Shown here: positions 6,970-14,965 of the stretch, in pieces
How the letters are laid out: every line of letters starts with the position of its first letter
Numbering within the stretch: position 1 is the stretch's first letter
DNA from: CAZGMC01 sp964526565
GTDB taxonomy: Bacteria; Pseudomonadota; Alphaproteobacteria; DSM-16000; Inquilinaceae
Direction of reading: 5' to 3'
Assembly: GCA_964526565.1 (NCBI GenBank)
Contig: CAZGMC010000026.1
Coordinates: 1 to 42,284, forward strand
DNA: 42,284 bases
Program-made: the position numbers and the translations under genes
Notes under the pieces: model-generated
Database searches by the model: none
What the model was told of the DNA's origin: nothing
Seen by the model: the letters and a program-made list of their open reading frames with translations, nothing else

Positions 6970-9243
6970 TCAATCCCGCGCCCGCGCCAGAAAACTGGCC
7001 GCCTGACAGAGCATGGCGAAAGCCTGGAGGGGCGCCTTAGACCGCCGGGTTCCGCCTCCACCGACATGCCCGGCGCGAAACGTCTCGTAGACGCTCACGA
7101 CGGCGGCCCTGGCGGATTCGCGGCTCGAAGAGTCGGGGTCGGCCGGTGCTGCGGGCAGTTCGGAGGCAAGGATCGTGTGCGTTTTCGTCTCCGCGCGGCC
7201 GATCTGGCGGCGGATTTCGGCTGTCGTGGCGTCAGGATCGCCCATGTCGTCGAGAGGGTCGGCCAGTTGGCGCAACCGGTAGGCCCAGCCATCCGACGCC
7301 TCGTCGACGAACGCCTGCGTCAGCCGGGGCACCCAGTCCGCGTCCTGCCACGACAGCAGGCTGGTGGCATGCGCGCCGGAGCGCCGCTGGATGGTCAGCG
7401 CCAGGCGGTCACGGCCGGCAGCCTTGGCCTTCCTTTCCGCAGCGCGCGCGGCGTCCAAGGCCTCGCGCAGGTCCGCCTTGTGATGCACCACCGCGAGGCC
7501 GACCGACAGGGTTCCGCCGATCCGCGCATGGAAGGCATCCCGCAGCGCCTTGGCACAAGATATTGCGCAGCGGGCCGGCAGCACGGCCAGGACATCGTCG
7601 CCGCCCGCATAGATGACGCGGCCACGGCCCTGGTCCTCGATGACGGGGCGGACGTCCTGAACCGCGAAGATGCCGAGCGTCTCTGATATTTTGGCGTGTT
7701 CTTCCGGTTTTCTGGCCTTGCGCAACAGGTCCCCCATGCGGTCGCCGTCGGCGGCCAGGATGGCGTAATAGGCCGGGGCTCCCCCAAGGTTCTGGGTGGC
7801 GGCGCGTTCTCTGGCGGCGTTGATCTCGTTCCAGACATCATCGGGACAGGGCTCGTCGTCCTCATGCCTGCCCTGGTTTGGCGTTTTCCAATGCAGCCAC
7901 TGGCCCGACCAGCGAGCCATTTCATCTCGCCGTCGTGTGGTGGCGAATTGCTCCCAGTCCAATTTCACATCTTTCAGCCACGCCATGGCCGCGACCGTGG
8001 CGGTGTCCGGGAAGCGGGCATCGGCGAGTCCCAGCCCCAGGGCCTCATCCAGGAAGGCCGGGAACGCGAACCGCTTGATCAGGGACGGTGCGCAGAACGC
8101 CTCACCCTTGCGAATGCGCACCCCCTCCAGGCGCAGGCCTTGCGGCGCCGTTTTCCAGAAGTCCTTGCCTCCGACCTGTTCCCATGTGCCCAGCAGGGTG
8201 CACTTCGGCACCGCGCCGGCCGCTGGCGTGGTTTTCGGCACCGGCACCGGTCGCACCGAGCGTCGCGCCGCCAGAACGCGCGCCGCCAGGTCCGTCACGG
8301 CGGGCCAGAGATCGGTGGGGTTGGTGCCGTACAGGACCTTCAGTGTGTCATCGGACACGGCCAGCGGTACGGCGATCGCATGGACATGCAGGATTTCAGC
8401 AACCTGATCGTGCCAGAGCCCATCCCAGCCCCGAAACCGCCTTCCATGGATGGTGTCAATCTCCCGCCAGGTGGTGGACGCCACTTCGTCCAGGGCCGCT
8501 TTGGCCGCCGACTCGCAGGCCCGCGCGAGGGCCGCCGCATTCGTACCGTCCTTGCCCCATGGCACGACCGCGAGACAGCGGTTGGGCAGGTTCGGCGCCA
8601 TCAGGGCCTCTGCCGGGGGACGTGTCAGCACGTCAGCCGGAACCATGCCGGACTTAATCAGCCGCAAGTCCATCAGCGGATTGCCGCGCAGGCTGGGGAA
8701 AACCACCGCCGTCGGTCCCAGGGCTTCGATCAGCGGGCGCATCGCCTGGAACGTGAACCAGGACAACAAGGCGCTGCCGGTCCACAGGTCGCGGAGCGAG
8801 CGCGCCGCCGCGATAAACCCCTGGACCGGTCCGGCGGTCAGGGTCAGAAGGCCAACCGTCCCGTCGCCGGCAAGCCCCGCTGCGGCCACTGCGGTTCTGA
8901 TATCCCGCTGAGACCAAAGTGAGTCTGAGGCCGTCGGTGATGTGGCCGCCAAGTGGTTCGGCAGGCACCGCCAGAGCCGAACAAAGGCGGCCCGGTCGGT
9001 TGCGTCTCCCACCACGGAGCGATGGGCATCGGCCTCGAGTGCCGACACGGGAACCGAGTTTTCGCCGGAAAATGGCGATTGGTTAACGGCATGCCGGGTC
9101 AGGGCAAGCAAACTTACTCCAATCGCTTCTGCCAGGCCGTTTTCGCTGCCCAGTACGGCCTGCCACGCGTCGCCTGAGTCGTCCAGCCAGATATGCCGGA
9201 GGGCGTTCCAATCGAGGTCATTGCACGTCATAGAATACCACAT
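6970..9243 (-). CDS. cmr2: Cas10/Cmr2, cyclic-oligoadenylate synthase subunit without visible HD domain
   Basis: Protein of 757 residues, first gene of the operon. The palm signature GGDD is intact (547-550, in VIYAGGDDVLAVL), and the partner motif ADGDRMGDLL (498-507) and the VVHHKADLREAL helix (585-596) are present, so synthesis of cyclic oligoadenylate from ATP on target binding is expected. The N-terminus goes almost directly to the GPVQGFIAAARSLRDLWTGSALLSW region typical of Cmr2 (138-162) with no HD pair before it; DNA cleavage by an HD domain is therefore unlikely. The zinc-finger-like site reads KCTLLG (347-352) where I expect CxxC, so one ligand seems lost. ATG 9243 lacks a clear ribosome site; ATG 9231 is an alternative. 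An inverted repeat lies 16 bp upstream. Confidence 0.92.
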   Translation of the reverse strand: MWYSMTCNDLDWNALRHIWLDDSGDAWQAVLGSENGLAEAIGVSLLALTRHAVNQSPFSGENSVPVSALEADAHRSVVGDATDRAAFVRLWRCLPNHLAATSPTASDSLWSQRDIRTAVAAAGLAGDGTVGLLTLTAGPVQGFIAAARSLRDLWTGSALLSWFTFQAMRPLIEALGPTAVVFPSLRGNPLMDLRLIKSGMVPADVLTRPPAEALMAPNLPNRCLAVVPWGKDGTNAAALARACESAAKAALDEVASTTWREIDTIHGRRFRGWDGLWHDQVAEILHVHAIAVPLAVSDDTLKVLYGTNPTDLWPAVTDLAARVLAARRSVRPVPVPKTTPAAGAVPKCTLLGTWEQVGGKDFWKTAPQGLRLEGVRIRKGEAFCAPSLIKRFAFPAFLDEALGLGLADARFPDTATVAAMAWLKDVKLDWEQFATTRRRDEMARWSGQWLHWKTPNQGRHEDDEPCPDDVWNEINAARERAATQNLGGAPAYYAILAADGDRMGDLLRKARKPEEHAKISETLGIFAVQDVRPVIEDQGRGRVIYAGGDDVLAVLPARCAISCAKALRDAFHARIGGTLSVGLAVVHHKADLREALDAARAAERKAKAAGRDRLALTIQRRSGAHATSLLSWQDADWVPRLTQAFVDEASDGWAYRLRQLADPLDDMGDPDATTAEIRRQIGRAETKTHTILASELPAAPADPDSSSRESARAAVVSVYETFRAGHVGGGGTRRSKAPLQAFAMLCQAASFLARARD

Positions 9244-9258
9244 GCAGAGCTTTGATAT

Positions 9259-9279
9259 CGAGAACTGTGGTCGTTCTCG
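9259..9279. promoter_or_regulatory. Palindrome CGAGAAC-N7-GTTCTCG upstream of cas10
   Basis: Perfect 7-bp arms (9259-9265 and 9273-9279) flank seven bases, 16 bp before the cas10 start and beside an AT-rich patch with a TTGAAC hexamer on the minus strand. Position and symmetry fit an operator for a dimeric repressor. Alphaproteobacterial LexA sites are direct GTTC-N7-GTTC repeats, whereas this is inverted, so LexA is not assumed. Confidence 0.4.
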
Positions 9280-9299
9280 CTAAAAAGTTCAAGAGGCCC

Positions 9300-9533
9300 G
9301 ATCTCTCGCCCTCCCCTGTTTGCGGCTCTACCGGGGCCGCCCGCCGCCGAGGCGCCGCGACCGGTCCGCTCCGCGGTTGCCGCGCGGCCGGCGACAATAC
9401 CGGCCTGCATCCCCTCGATGTCGTCCAGGGCCAGGCTACGGACGTGGCGCCGGCCCGGCAGCGGCTTGACGTGGCATTCGATCCGGCCCCGGTCGAGCGC
9501 CAGGGCGTTCGGGGTCAGGCCGTCGCCCGCCGG
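9300..9533 (-). pseudogene. Remnant of phage-type tyrosine integrase (N-terminal/core-binding part)
   Basis: Read on the minus strand from a stop at 9534-9536, the frame gives GLTPNALALDRGRIECHV, then KPLPGRRHVRSLALDDIEGM and AGIVAGRAATAERTGRG. This matches the well-known arm/core-binding segment of phage and island integrases (pattern GLTP...DRGRIERHIKPLLG...V..DIE...AGKTA). About 70-75 codons remain. The upstream part is lost behind the stop, and the downstream catalytic domain with its R-H-R-Y residues is absent; similarity ends near 9300 and the frame then runs to a stop near 9228. It lies between the cas10 start and trpS, on the far side of the CRISPR module from tRNA-Gly, as expected of a decayed island integrase. 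I recognised it by pattern only, without a database search. Confidence 0.65.
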
Positions 9534-9614
9534 TCACGTTCATTCCCGGTCCTTGACCCGGCGCCCCCGCCCGCCCATAAGGCGGCGAACCACGGCGATC
9601 ACCGAAGTCGGGTC

Positions 9615-10613
9615 ATGAACCGCATTCTTTCCGGCATCCAGCCGACGGCCAAGATGCACCTGGGCAACTATCTGGGCGCGGTGCGCAACTGGGTCGGGCT
9701 GCAGGACTCGTTCGAGACGCTGTACTGCGTGGTCGACCTGCACGCGCTGACCCAGGCGCAGGACCCGGCCGGGCTGCGCGCCAACACCCGCGACCTGGCC
9801 GCCACGCTGCTCGCCGCCGGGATCGACCCCAAGCGCAGCATCGTCTTCGTGCAGAGCAGCGTGCCGGCGCACAGCGAGCTCGCCTGGCTGTTCTCGTGCC
9901 TGACGCCGCTCGGCTGGCTGAACCGCATGACCCAGTTCAAGGAGAAGGCCGGCAAGCACCGCGAGCAGGCGGTGCTCGGCCTGTATTCCTACCCGGTGCT
10001 GATGGCCGCCGATATATTGATCTACCGGGCCAGCCACGTGCCGGTCGGCGAGGACCAGAAGCAGCACCTTGAGCTGACCCGCGAGATCGCCGGCTCGTTC
10101 AACCACCGCTATCAGACCGAGTACTTCATCCTGCCCGAGCCGCAGATCTTCGGCACCGCCACCCGCGTCATGAGCCTGCGCGACGGCACGAAGAAGATGA
10201 GCAAGTCCGACACCTCGGACTATTCCCGCATCAACATGACCGACGATGCCGATACCATCGCGCTCAAGCTGCGCAAGGCGCGCACCGACCCCGAGCCGCT
10301 GCCGACTGCGCCGGACGGCTTGGCCGGCCGGCCCGAGGCGGAGAACCTAGTCAACATCTACGCCGCCCTGACCCACAAGAGCATCGAGGAGGTGCTGGCC
10401 GAGTTCGCCGGCGCGCCGTTCTCGACCTTCAAGGGCGCGCTGACCGATGTGTCGGTGGCGGCGCTGGCGCCGATCGCCGCCGAGATGCGCCGCCTGCTCG
10501 CCGACCCCGGCCATGTCGACTCGGTCCTGCGCGACGGCACCGAGCGCGCCCGCGCCATCGCCGACCGCACCCTGGCCGACGTGCAGGAGACCATGGGCGT
10601 GCTGCGGCTGTAG
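9615..10613 (+). CDS. trpS: Tryptophanyl-tRNA synthetase
   Basis: Protein of 332 residues, a normal length. Class I synthetase motifs are intact: SGIQPTAKMHLGNYLGA (HIGH-type HLGN) at the N-terminus and KKMSKSD (KMSKS) near residue 195. It charges tRNA-Trp in the cytoplasm. I start at ATG 9615 (MNRILSG), the conserved N-terminus; the longer in-frame ORF back to 9252 crosses the integrase remnant and is not coding. It is the first clearly core gene right of the CRISPR island. Confidence 0.96.
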   Translation: MNRILSGIQPTAKMHLGNYLGAVRNWVGLQDSFETLYCVVDLHALTQAQDPAGLRANTRDLAATLLAAGIDPKRSIVFVQSSVPAHSELAWLFSCLTPLGWLNRMTQFKEKAGKHREQAVLGLYSYPVLMAADILIYRASHVPVGEDQKQHLELTREIAGSFNHRYQTEYFILPEPQIFGTATRVMSLRDGTKKMSKSDTSDYSRINMTDDADTIALKLRKARTDPEPLPTAPDGLAGRPEAENLVNIYAALTHKSIEEVLAEFAGAPFSTFKGALTDVSVAALAPIAAEMRRLLADPGHVDSVLRDGTERARAIADRTLADVQETMGVLRL

Positions 10614-10648
10614 TGGGGCCAGCCGCCGCGCTGCCGCACCGCACCGGG

Positions 10649-11674
10649 TCAGCTCTGCGGCAGGTCGTCGAACACGGCCTCCGGATTGGGGGCATCCAGG
10701 GCGCGATCGATCCACAGGTCGAGAGTCTGTGGATCGGCCGCCAGCACGGCGGCGCGCACGGGCTCGGACGGCACGCCGAAACGCCGAGTCAGGATCCGCA
10801 TCAGGGCGGCCGCCTTGCCGGCAGCCAGCCCCTCGACCTTGCCGGCGGCCAGCCCCTCGGCCTTGCCGGCGGCCAGCCCCTCGGCCTTGCCGGCGGCCAG
10901 CCCCTTCATCAATCCGCGCTGCTCCCACTGTTCCGCCAGCGTCGACATGATTCGTTCCTCCTGTCTCGGCATCGCCCGCCGGACCGCAGCCCGTATCGCG
11001 TCCTCGTCCAGAAAGCGCCGCGTTGTCGCCACATATGTCAGTACCTCGAGCACGAAGTCGACCGCCTGCGCCACCAGCATACCGGCCAGATGGTCTGGCA
11101 GGTCGTCCCGAAAGATGTATTTGAGCGCCATCAGCCCGGCCTGCAACCGGGCATCCGCCGACAGCGCGGCATCGTCGATCCGACCCAGGTCGGTCAGCAG
11201 GTAGTCGAAGGCCGGCACGTGCGGCTGCAGCGCCGCCGGCGCCCGGATCAGCGTCGCGAACGAGGTGAACACGGTCCAGGTTGCGGCGCCGTGGTAGACC
11301 ACCATCGGGATGATCGCCGGCAGCCGCGGTGATGAGCCGGTGCGCGGTCGATCGCGCAGCCACCTCTCCCAGATGCGCACCATGTAGCGCAGCAACTGGA
11401 ACGCCACCAACGGATCCGGACTGCTCTTGTGTTCGACCAGGGCGTACAGGAGAGCCTCGTCGCCCTCGATCGTGTGCACCCGGAACAGCAGGTCGGACCG
11501 GGAAAGTCCCAGCTCGACGTCGACGAACGAGCCTGGCACCGGCTCGGGCGGGTCAGGGGCCAGCGCCGCGATGATCTCCGGCGGCAGCCGCTCGCGCAGA
11601 AAGGTGGCGGCGGCCTCCGGCGTGCCGAGCAGGCGCTTGAAGAACGCATCGTGGGGCGAGCTGACGTTGGCCAT
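10649..11674 (-). CDS. Rpn-family PD-(D/E)XK nuclease (YhgA-like / putative transposase group)
   Basis: Protein of 341 residues. It opens with SSPHDAFFKRLLGTPEAAATFL, the classic start of Rpn/YhgA-like proteins. The nuclease core follows: VDVELGLSRSDLLFRV supplies the Asp, and YALVEHKSSPD gives the E-x-K pair. Rpn proteins promote RecA-independent recombination and cut DNA. The C-terminal third carries AGKAEGLA repeats from four 24-bp units and then a DUF4351-like helical tail. ATG 11674 begins the conserved region. It is convergent with trpS and lies downstream of the pat-like gene. Rpn genes occur in many copies in some genomes, with repeat numbers that differ between copies. Confidence 0.88.
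   Translation of the reverse strand: MANVSSPHDAFFKRLLGTPEAAATFLRERLPPEIIAALAPDPPEPVPGSFVDVELGLSRSDLLFRVHTIEGDEALLYALVEHKSSPDPLVAFQLLRYMVRIWERWLRDRPRTGSSPRLPAIIPMVVYHGAATWTVFTSFATLIRAPAALQPHVPAFDYLLTDLGRIDDAALSADARLQAGLMALKYIFRDDLPDHLAGMLVAQAVDFVLEVLTYVATTRRFLDEDAIRAAVRRAMPRQEERIMSTLAEQWEQRGLMKGLAAGKAEGLAAGKAEGLAAGKVEGLAAGKAAALMRILTRRFGVPSEPVRAAVLAADPQTLDLWIDRALDAPNPEAVFDDLPQS
10813..10904. repeat. 24-bp in-frame tandem repeat in the Rpn gene
   Basis: Nearly four copies of the unit CCTTGCCGGCGGCCAGCCCC+TCGG lie at 10813-10836, 10837-10860, 10861-10884 and 10885-10904 (partial). They encode AGKAEGLA on the minus strand. Copy-number change would keep the frame and lengthen a charged helix. Confidence 0.9.
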
Positions 11675-11796
11675 TTGCGCCTTGTTGGCGATGACGCGCT
11701 CCTCGTCAAGGGAGTCTGGATGATCAACGCTCCCGGCCGGCACCGACGCGTCGGAACGTCCACTTTGGGCCAATGGGACAGGCCCGAACCGTACCC

Positions 11797-14517
11797 TCAC
11801 CCGGCCGGTGCCGTCTCGCGCTCGCCCAGGCGTTGCAGGTCGATCGAGACGTGCACCACGCCGGGATCTTCCGGGTCGATCCGCCGCTCGAAGCCGAGGT
11901 CCTCGCACAGGCCCAGCATGGCGCGGTTCTCGCGCAGCACCTCGGCGAACACCTGGCGGATGCCGCGGCTGCGGGCGTAGTCGATGATCTCCTGCATCAG
12001 GTACGAGCCGAGGCCGAGCCCCTTCATGTCGGAGCGGACCATGACCGCGTACTCGGCCTTCTCCCGGTCCGGATCGGCGGCGATGCGGACGACGCCGTAG
12101 ATCGCCTGGCCGGTCCCGCCGTCGCCGGGTCCCTCCGCCACCAGGGCCATCTCGCGGTCGTAGTCGATCTGCGACATGCGCGCCGCCACCTCGTGCGTCA
12201 TCCGCTTGAGCGGCGCGAAGAAGCGCAGCCGGACGTCCTCGCGCGTTGACTTGGCCAGCATGTCCTGCAGCAGCGGCTCGTCCTCGGGCCGGATCGGCCG
12301 GATCAGGAAGGTGCGGCCGTCGCCCACCGTGTGCGGCTTCTCCAGTTTCTTGGGATAGGCGCGGATGGCCAGCCGCTTGGTGCCCGGCGGCAGTGCCGGG
12401 CGCACGCCGATGCGGGCGTCCAGCGCCAGCACGCCGCGCTCGCTGGCCAGCAGCGGGTTGATGTCCAGTTCGGCGACCTCCGACAGGTCGATGACCAGCT
12501 GGGAGATCTTGACCAGGGTCAGCTGGATCGCCGCGATGTCGGCGGACGGCCGCATGCGATAACCCTGCAGCAGCCGCCACACCCGCGTCCGCGCCATCAT
12601 CTCCCGCGCCAGCAGCACGTTCAGCGGCGGCAGGGCGATGGCCTTGTCCTTGAGCACCTCCACCGCGGTGCCGCCGGCGCCGAACAGGATCACCGGGCCG
12701 AACAGCGGGTCCTCCGCCACGCCGACGATCAGCTCGTGGGCGCCGGGCAGGTCGGCCATCTCCTGCACCGTGAAGCCCTCGATCTCGGCGTCGGGCGCCA
12801 CCTTGGCGATGGTCTCCAGCATGCGCGACGCCGCCTCGCGCGTCGCCTCCGGCGACATCAGGTTGAGGCGGACGCCGCCGACGTCGGACTTGTGGGTGAT
12901 GTCGGGCGACAGGATCTTCAGGGCGACCGGCCGGCCGAACTCGGCGGCGCAAGCGGCAGCCTCGTCCGGGTCGCGCACCTTGCGCGTCTTGACGACCGGC
13001 ACGTCGTAGGCCTGCAGCACGGCCTTGGCCTCGGGCTCGGTCAGCATGCTGCGGCCGTCGTCCAGGGCGGCGCGGATGATGGCGCGCGCCCCGTCGGTGT
13101 CGGGCTCGAACTCCTCGGCGATCGACGGCGGTGTCTGCATCAGCAGCTCCTGGTTGCGCTTGTAGCGCACCAGGTGCATGAACCCCCGCACCGCCTTGCC
13201 CGGCGTCTCATAGGACGGGATGCCGTTGGCGCCGAACAGGGCGCGCGCCTCCGCCGCCGCGCCCTCCCCCAGCCAGTTGGTCAGCACCGGCACGGTCCGC
13301 TTGCCCTTGAGCTCGCCGACCACGGCCTTGGCGGCGTCCAGGCTGTCGGCAACCGCGGTCGGGCAGTTCAGGACCAGCACGGCGTCCTTGTTGGGATCGG
13401 CGAGCACGGCCTTCAGCGCGCCGGCATAGCGTTCGCCCGGCGCGTCGCCGATGATGTCCACCGGGTTGGCCCGCGACCAGGTCGGCGGCAGCAGGCCGTC
13501 GAGCGCCTCGATCGTCTCCGGCGCCAGCTCGGCGATCTCGCCGCCCTCGTCGCCGACCGCCTCGGTGGCCAGCACGCCGACGCCGCCGCCATTGGAGACG
13601 ATCGCCAGGCGGGCCCCGCGCACGCGCACGCCGTGGGCCAGCGTCTCGACCGCGTCGAACAGCTCGTCCAGGTCGTTCACCCGCAACATGCCGGCGCGGC
13701 GGAAGGCTGCGTCGTAGACCGCGTCGGAGCCGGCCAGGGCGCCGGTGTGGGAGGTGGCAGCCTTGGCCGCGGCCTCGCTGCGCCCGGCCTTGATGGCGAT
13801 GACCGGCTTGGAGCGGGCGGCGGCGCGGGCCGCCGACATGAACTTGCGCGCGTCGGTGACCGACTCGATGTACATCAGGATGGCGCGGGTGCGCGGATCG
13901 GCGGCCAGATAATCGATCATGTCGCCGAAGTCGACGTCGCCCATGTCGCCCAGCGAGACGACGTGCGAGAAGCCGATGCGCCGGTGCGTCGCCCAGTCGA
14001 CGATCGACGTGGCGATGGCACCCGACTGGGTGACGAAGGCCAGGTCGCCGGGCAGCGGGTTGATGTGGACGAAGCTGGCGTTCAGCCCGTGGTGCGGCAC
14101 CATGATGCCCAGGCAGTTCGGCCCGACAATGCGCATCAGGTGCGGCCGCGCCGCGTCCAGCGTCTGTTGCAGCAGCGCCTTGCCTTCGGCGCCGCCGCCC
14201 TCGCCGAAGCCGGCGGTGATGACGACCACCGCCCGGGTGCCACGCTCGCCCAGCTCCCTGACCAGCCCCGGCACCGTCTTCGGCGGCGTGCAGATGACCG
14301 CCAGGTCGGGCGTCAGCGGCAGGTCGCCAACGGCGTTGTAGGCCAGCGTCGATTCGATCGACAGGTCGTGCGGGTTGACCGGCATGACCGGCCCGTCGAA
14401 CCCGGCGTTCAGCAGGTTGTGCGACAGCACGGCGCCGATCGACCTGGGCCGCTTGCTGGCGCCGATCACGGCGACCGAGCGCGGTGCGAACAGGTAGTCC
14501 AGATTGCGAATGCTCAT
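11797..14517 (-). CDS. pat: Acyl-CoA synthetase (NDP-forming)-like/GNAT protein acetyltransferase (Pat/YfiQ type)
   Basis: Protein of 906 residues. An N-terminal CoA-binding Rossmann domain (LFAPRSVAVIGASKRPRSIG) is followed by succinyl-CoA-ligase-like domains with SHTGALAGSDAVYDAAFRRAG, an ATP-grasp domain (about 480-700) and a C-terminal GNAT domain with the acetyl-CoA loop around SDMKGLGLGSYLMQ. This order is that of Pat, which acetylates lysines of acetyl-CoA synthetase and other enzymes. The SHTGALAG segment that holds the phospho-His of true ADP-forming synthetases is kept, so residual ligase activity cannot be excluded. A 29-bp palindrome lies 35 bp upstream of the ATG. Confidence 0.88.
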   Translation of the reverse strand: MSIRNLDYLFAPRSVAVIGASKRPRSIGAVLSHNLLNAGFDGPVMPVNPHDLSIESTLAYNAVGDLPLTPDLAVICTPPKTVPGLVRELGERGTRAVVVITAGFGEGGGAEGKALLQQTLDAARPHLMRIVGPNCLGIMVPHHGLNASFVHINPLPGDLAFVTQSGAIATSIVDWATHRRIGFSHVVSLGDMGDVDFGDMIDYLAADPRTRAILMYIESVTDARKFMSAARAAARSKPVIAIKAGRSEAAAKAATSHTGALAGSDAVYDAAFRRAGMLRVNDLDELFDAVETLAHGVRVRGARLAIVSNGGGVGVLATEAVGDEGGEIAELAPETIEALDGLLPPTWSRANPVDIIGDAPGERYAGALKAVLADPNKDAVLVLNCPTAVADSLDAAKAVVGELKGKRTVPVLTNWLGEGAAAEARALFGANGIPSYETPGKAVRGFMHLVRYKRNQELLMQTPPSIAEEFEPDTDGARAIIRAALDDGRSMLTEPEAKAVLQAYDVPVVKTRKVRDPDEAAACAAEFGRPVALKILSPDITHKSDVGGVRLNLMSPEATREAASRMLETIAKVAPDAEIEGFTVQEMADLPGAHELIVGVAEDPLFGPVILFGAGGTAVEVLKDKAIALPPLNVLLAREMMARTRVWRLLQGYRMRPSADIAAIQLTLVKISQLVIDLSEVAELDINPLLASERGVLALDARIGVRPALPPGTKRLAIRAYPKKLEKPHTVGDGRTFLIRPIRPEDEPLLQDMLAKSTREDVRLRFFAPLKRMTHEVAARMSQIDYDREMALVAEGPGDGGTGQAIYGVVRIAADPDREKAEYAVMVRSDMKGLGLGSYLMQEIIDYARSRGIRQVFAEVLRENRAMLGLCEDLGFERRIDPEDPGVVHVSIDLQRLGERETAPAG

Positions 14518-14551
14518 GACCCCCCTCCTCGGCCGCCCGGCACCGGCCGGC

Positions 14552-14580
14552 CCTGACCGGGTCCGATCGGACCGGTCAGG
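14552..14580. promoter_or_regulatory. 29-bp near-perfect palindrome before pat
   Basis: CCTGACCGG (14552-14560) and CCGGTCAGG (14572-14580) flank a centre with TCCGATCGGA, itself palindromic; one extra base breaks full symmetry. It lies about 35 bp upstream of the pat-like start, with an AT-rich stretch (14615-14640, TATATAAAG) behind it that could hold the promoter. It may be an operator or an mRNA leader hairpin. Confidence 0.4.
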
Positions 14581-14769
14581 CCGGCGGCGTCGCCCCCCGC
14601 AGCGGCCTTGTTGCGTTGCAATATATAAAGCGCGTGGTTAAGGGGTCGATAAGCCCGCCGATCCCGCACCGCGTCGGGACGCCGCGCCCGATGCGCGCCC
14701 CTGGCCGGGGGGTCTGGCCGTGCTCGTGGCCGGTGGGGCTGGCCAGGGGTGAAGCCGGGCGGGCCGGAG

Positions 14770-14869
14770 NNNNNNNNNNNNNNNNNNNNNNNNNNNNNNN
14801 NNNNNNNNNNNNNNNNNNNNNNNNNNNNNNNNNNNNNNNNNNNNNNNNNNNNNNNNNNNNNNNNNNNNN
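14770..14869. other. Assembly gap (100 N)
   Basis: Exactly 100 undetermined bases form a conventional scaffold gap of unknown true size. It sits in the intergenic region 14518-14965 and abuts a GC-rich tandem repeat that probably broke the assembly. No gene is visible in the flanks of the gap. Confidence 0.98.
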
Positions 14870-14935
14870 GTCTGGCCGGGGTCTGGCCGGGGTCTGGCCG
14901 GGGTCTGGCCGGGGTCTGGCCGGGGTCTGGCCGGG
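14870..14935. repeat. 11-bp tandem repeat next to the assembly gap
   Basis: Six perfect copies of GTCTGGCCGGG run from the last N to 14935. Related but degenerate GGTCTGGCC pieces occur left of the gap (14700-14745), so the array probably extends through the missing bases. It lies downstream of the macrodomain gene and upstream of pat. Confidence 0.9.
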
Positions 14936-14965
14936 CGGGCCGCCGGCGCGGGGTGTCGGGACCGG

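Noticed and set aside
9259..9279. LexA (SOS) box before cas10
   Set aside because: The alphaproteobacterial site is a direct GTTC-N7-GTTC repeat; here the half-sites are inverted, so only a generic operator is proposed.
9252..9614. In-frame N-terminal extension of TrpS
   Set aside because: TrpS begins at the conserved MNRILSG; the upstream part overlaps the integrase relic on the other strand and is not conserved.
9244..9614. Direct repeat of the tRNA-Gly 3' end as attR
   Set aside because: I looked for the T-arm and acceptor sequence of positions 30-55 and found no convincing copy.
10813..10908. Repeat array considered as a CRISPR array
   Set aside because: The units are directly adjacent without spacers and are in frame within the Rpn coding sequence.
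12331..14556. Long open frame of 741 codons on the plus strand opposite pat
   Set aside because: It is the antisense shadow of a strongly recognised gene in high-GC DNA; its translation is Arg/Gly/Ala-rich and matches nothing.
14870..14935. 11-bp array considered as a CRISPR array or phage attachment site
   Set aside because: No spacers and units too short; it is a simple tandem repeat.
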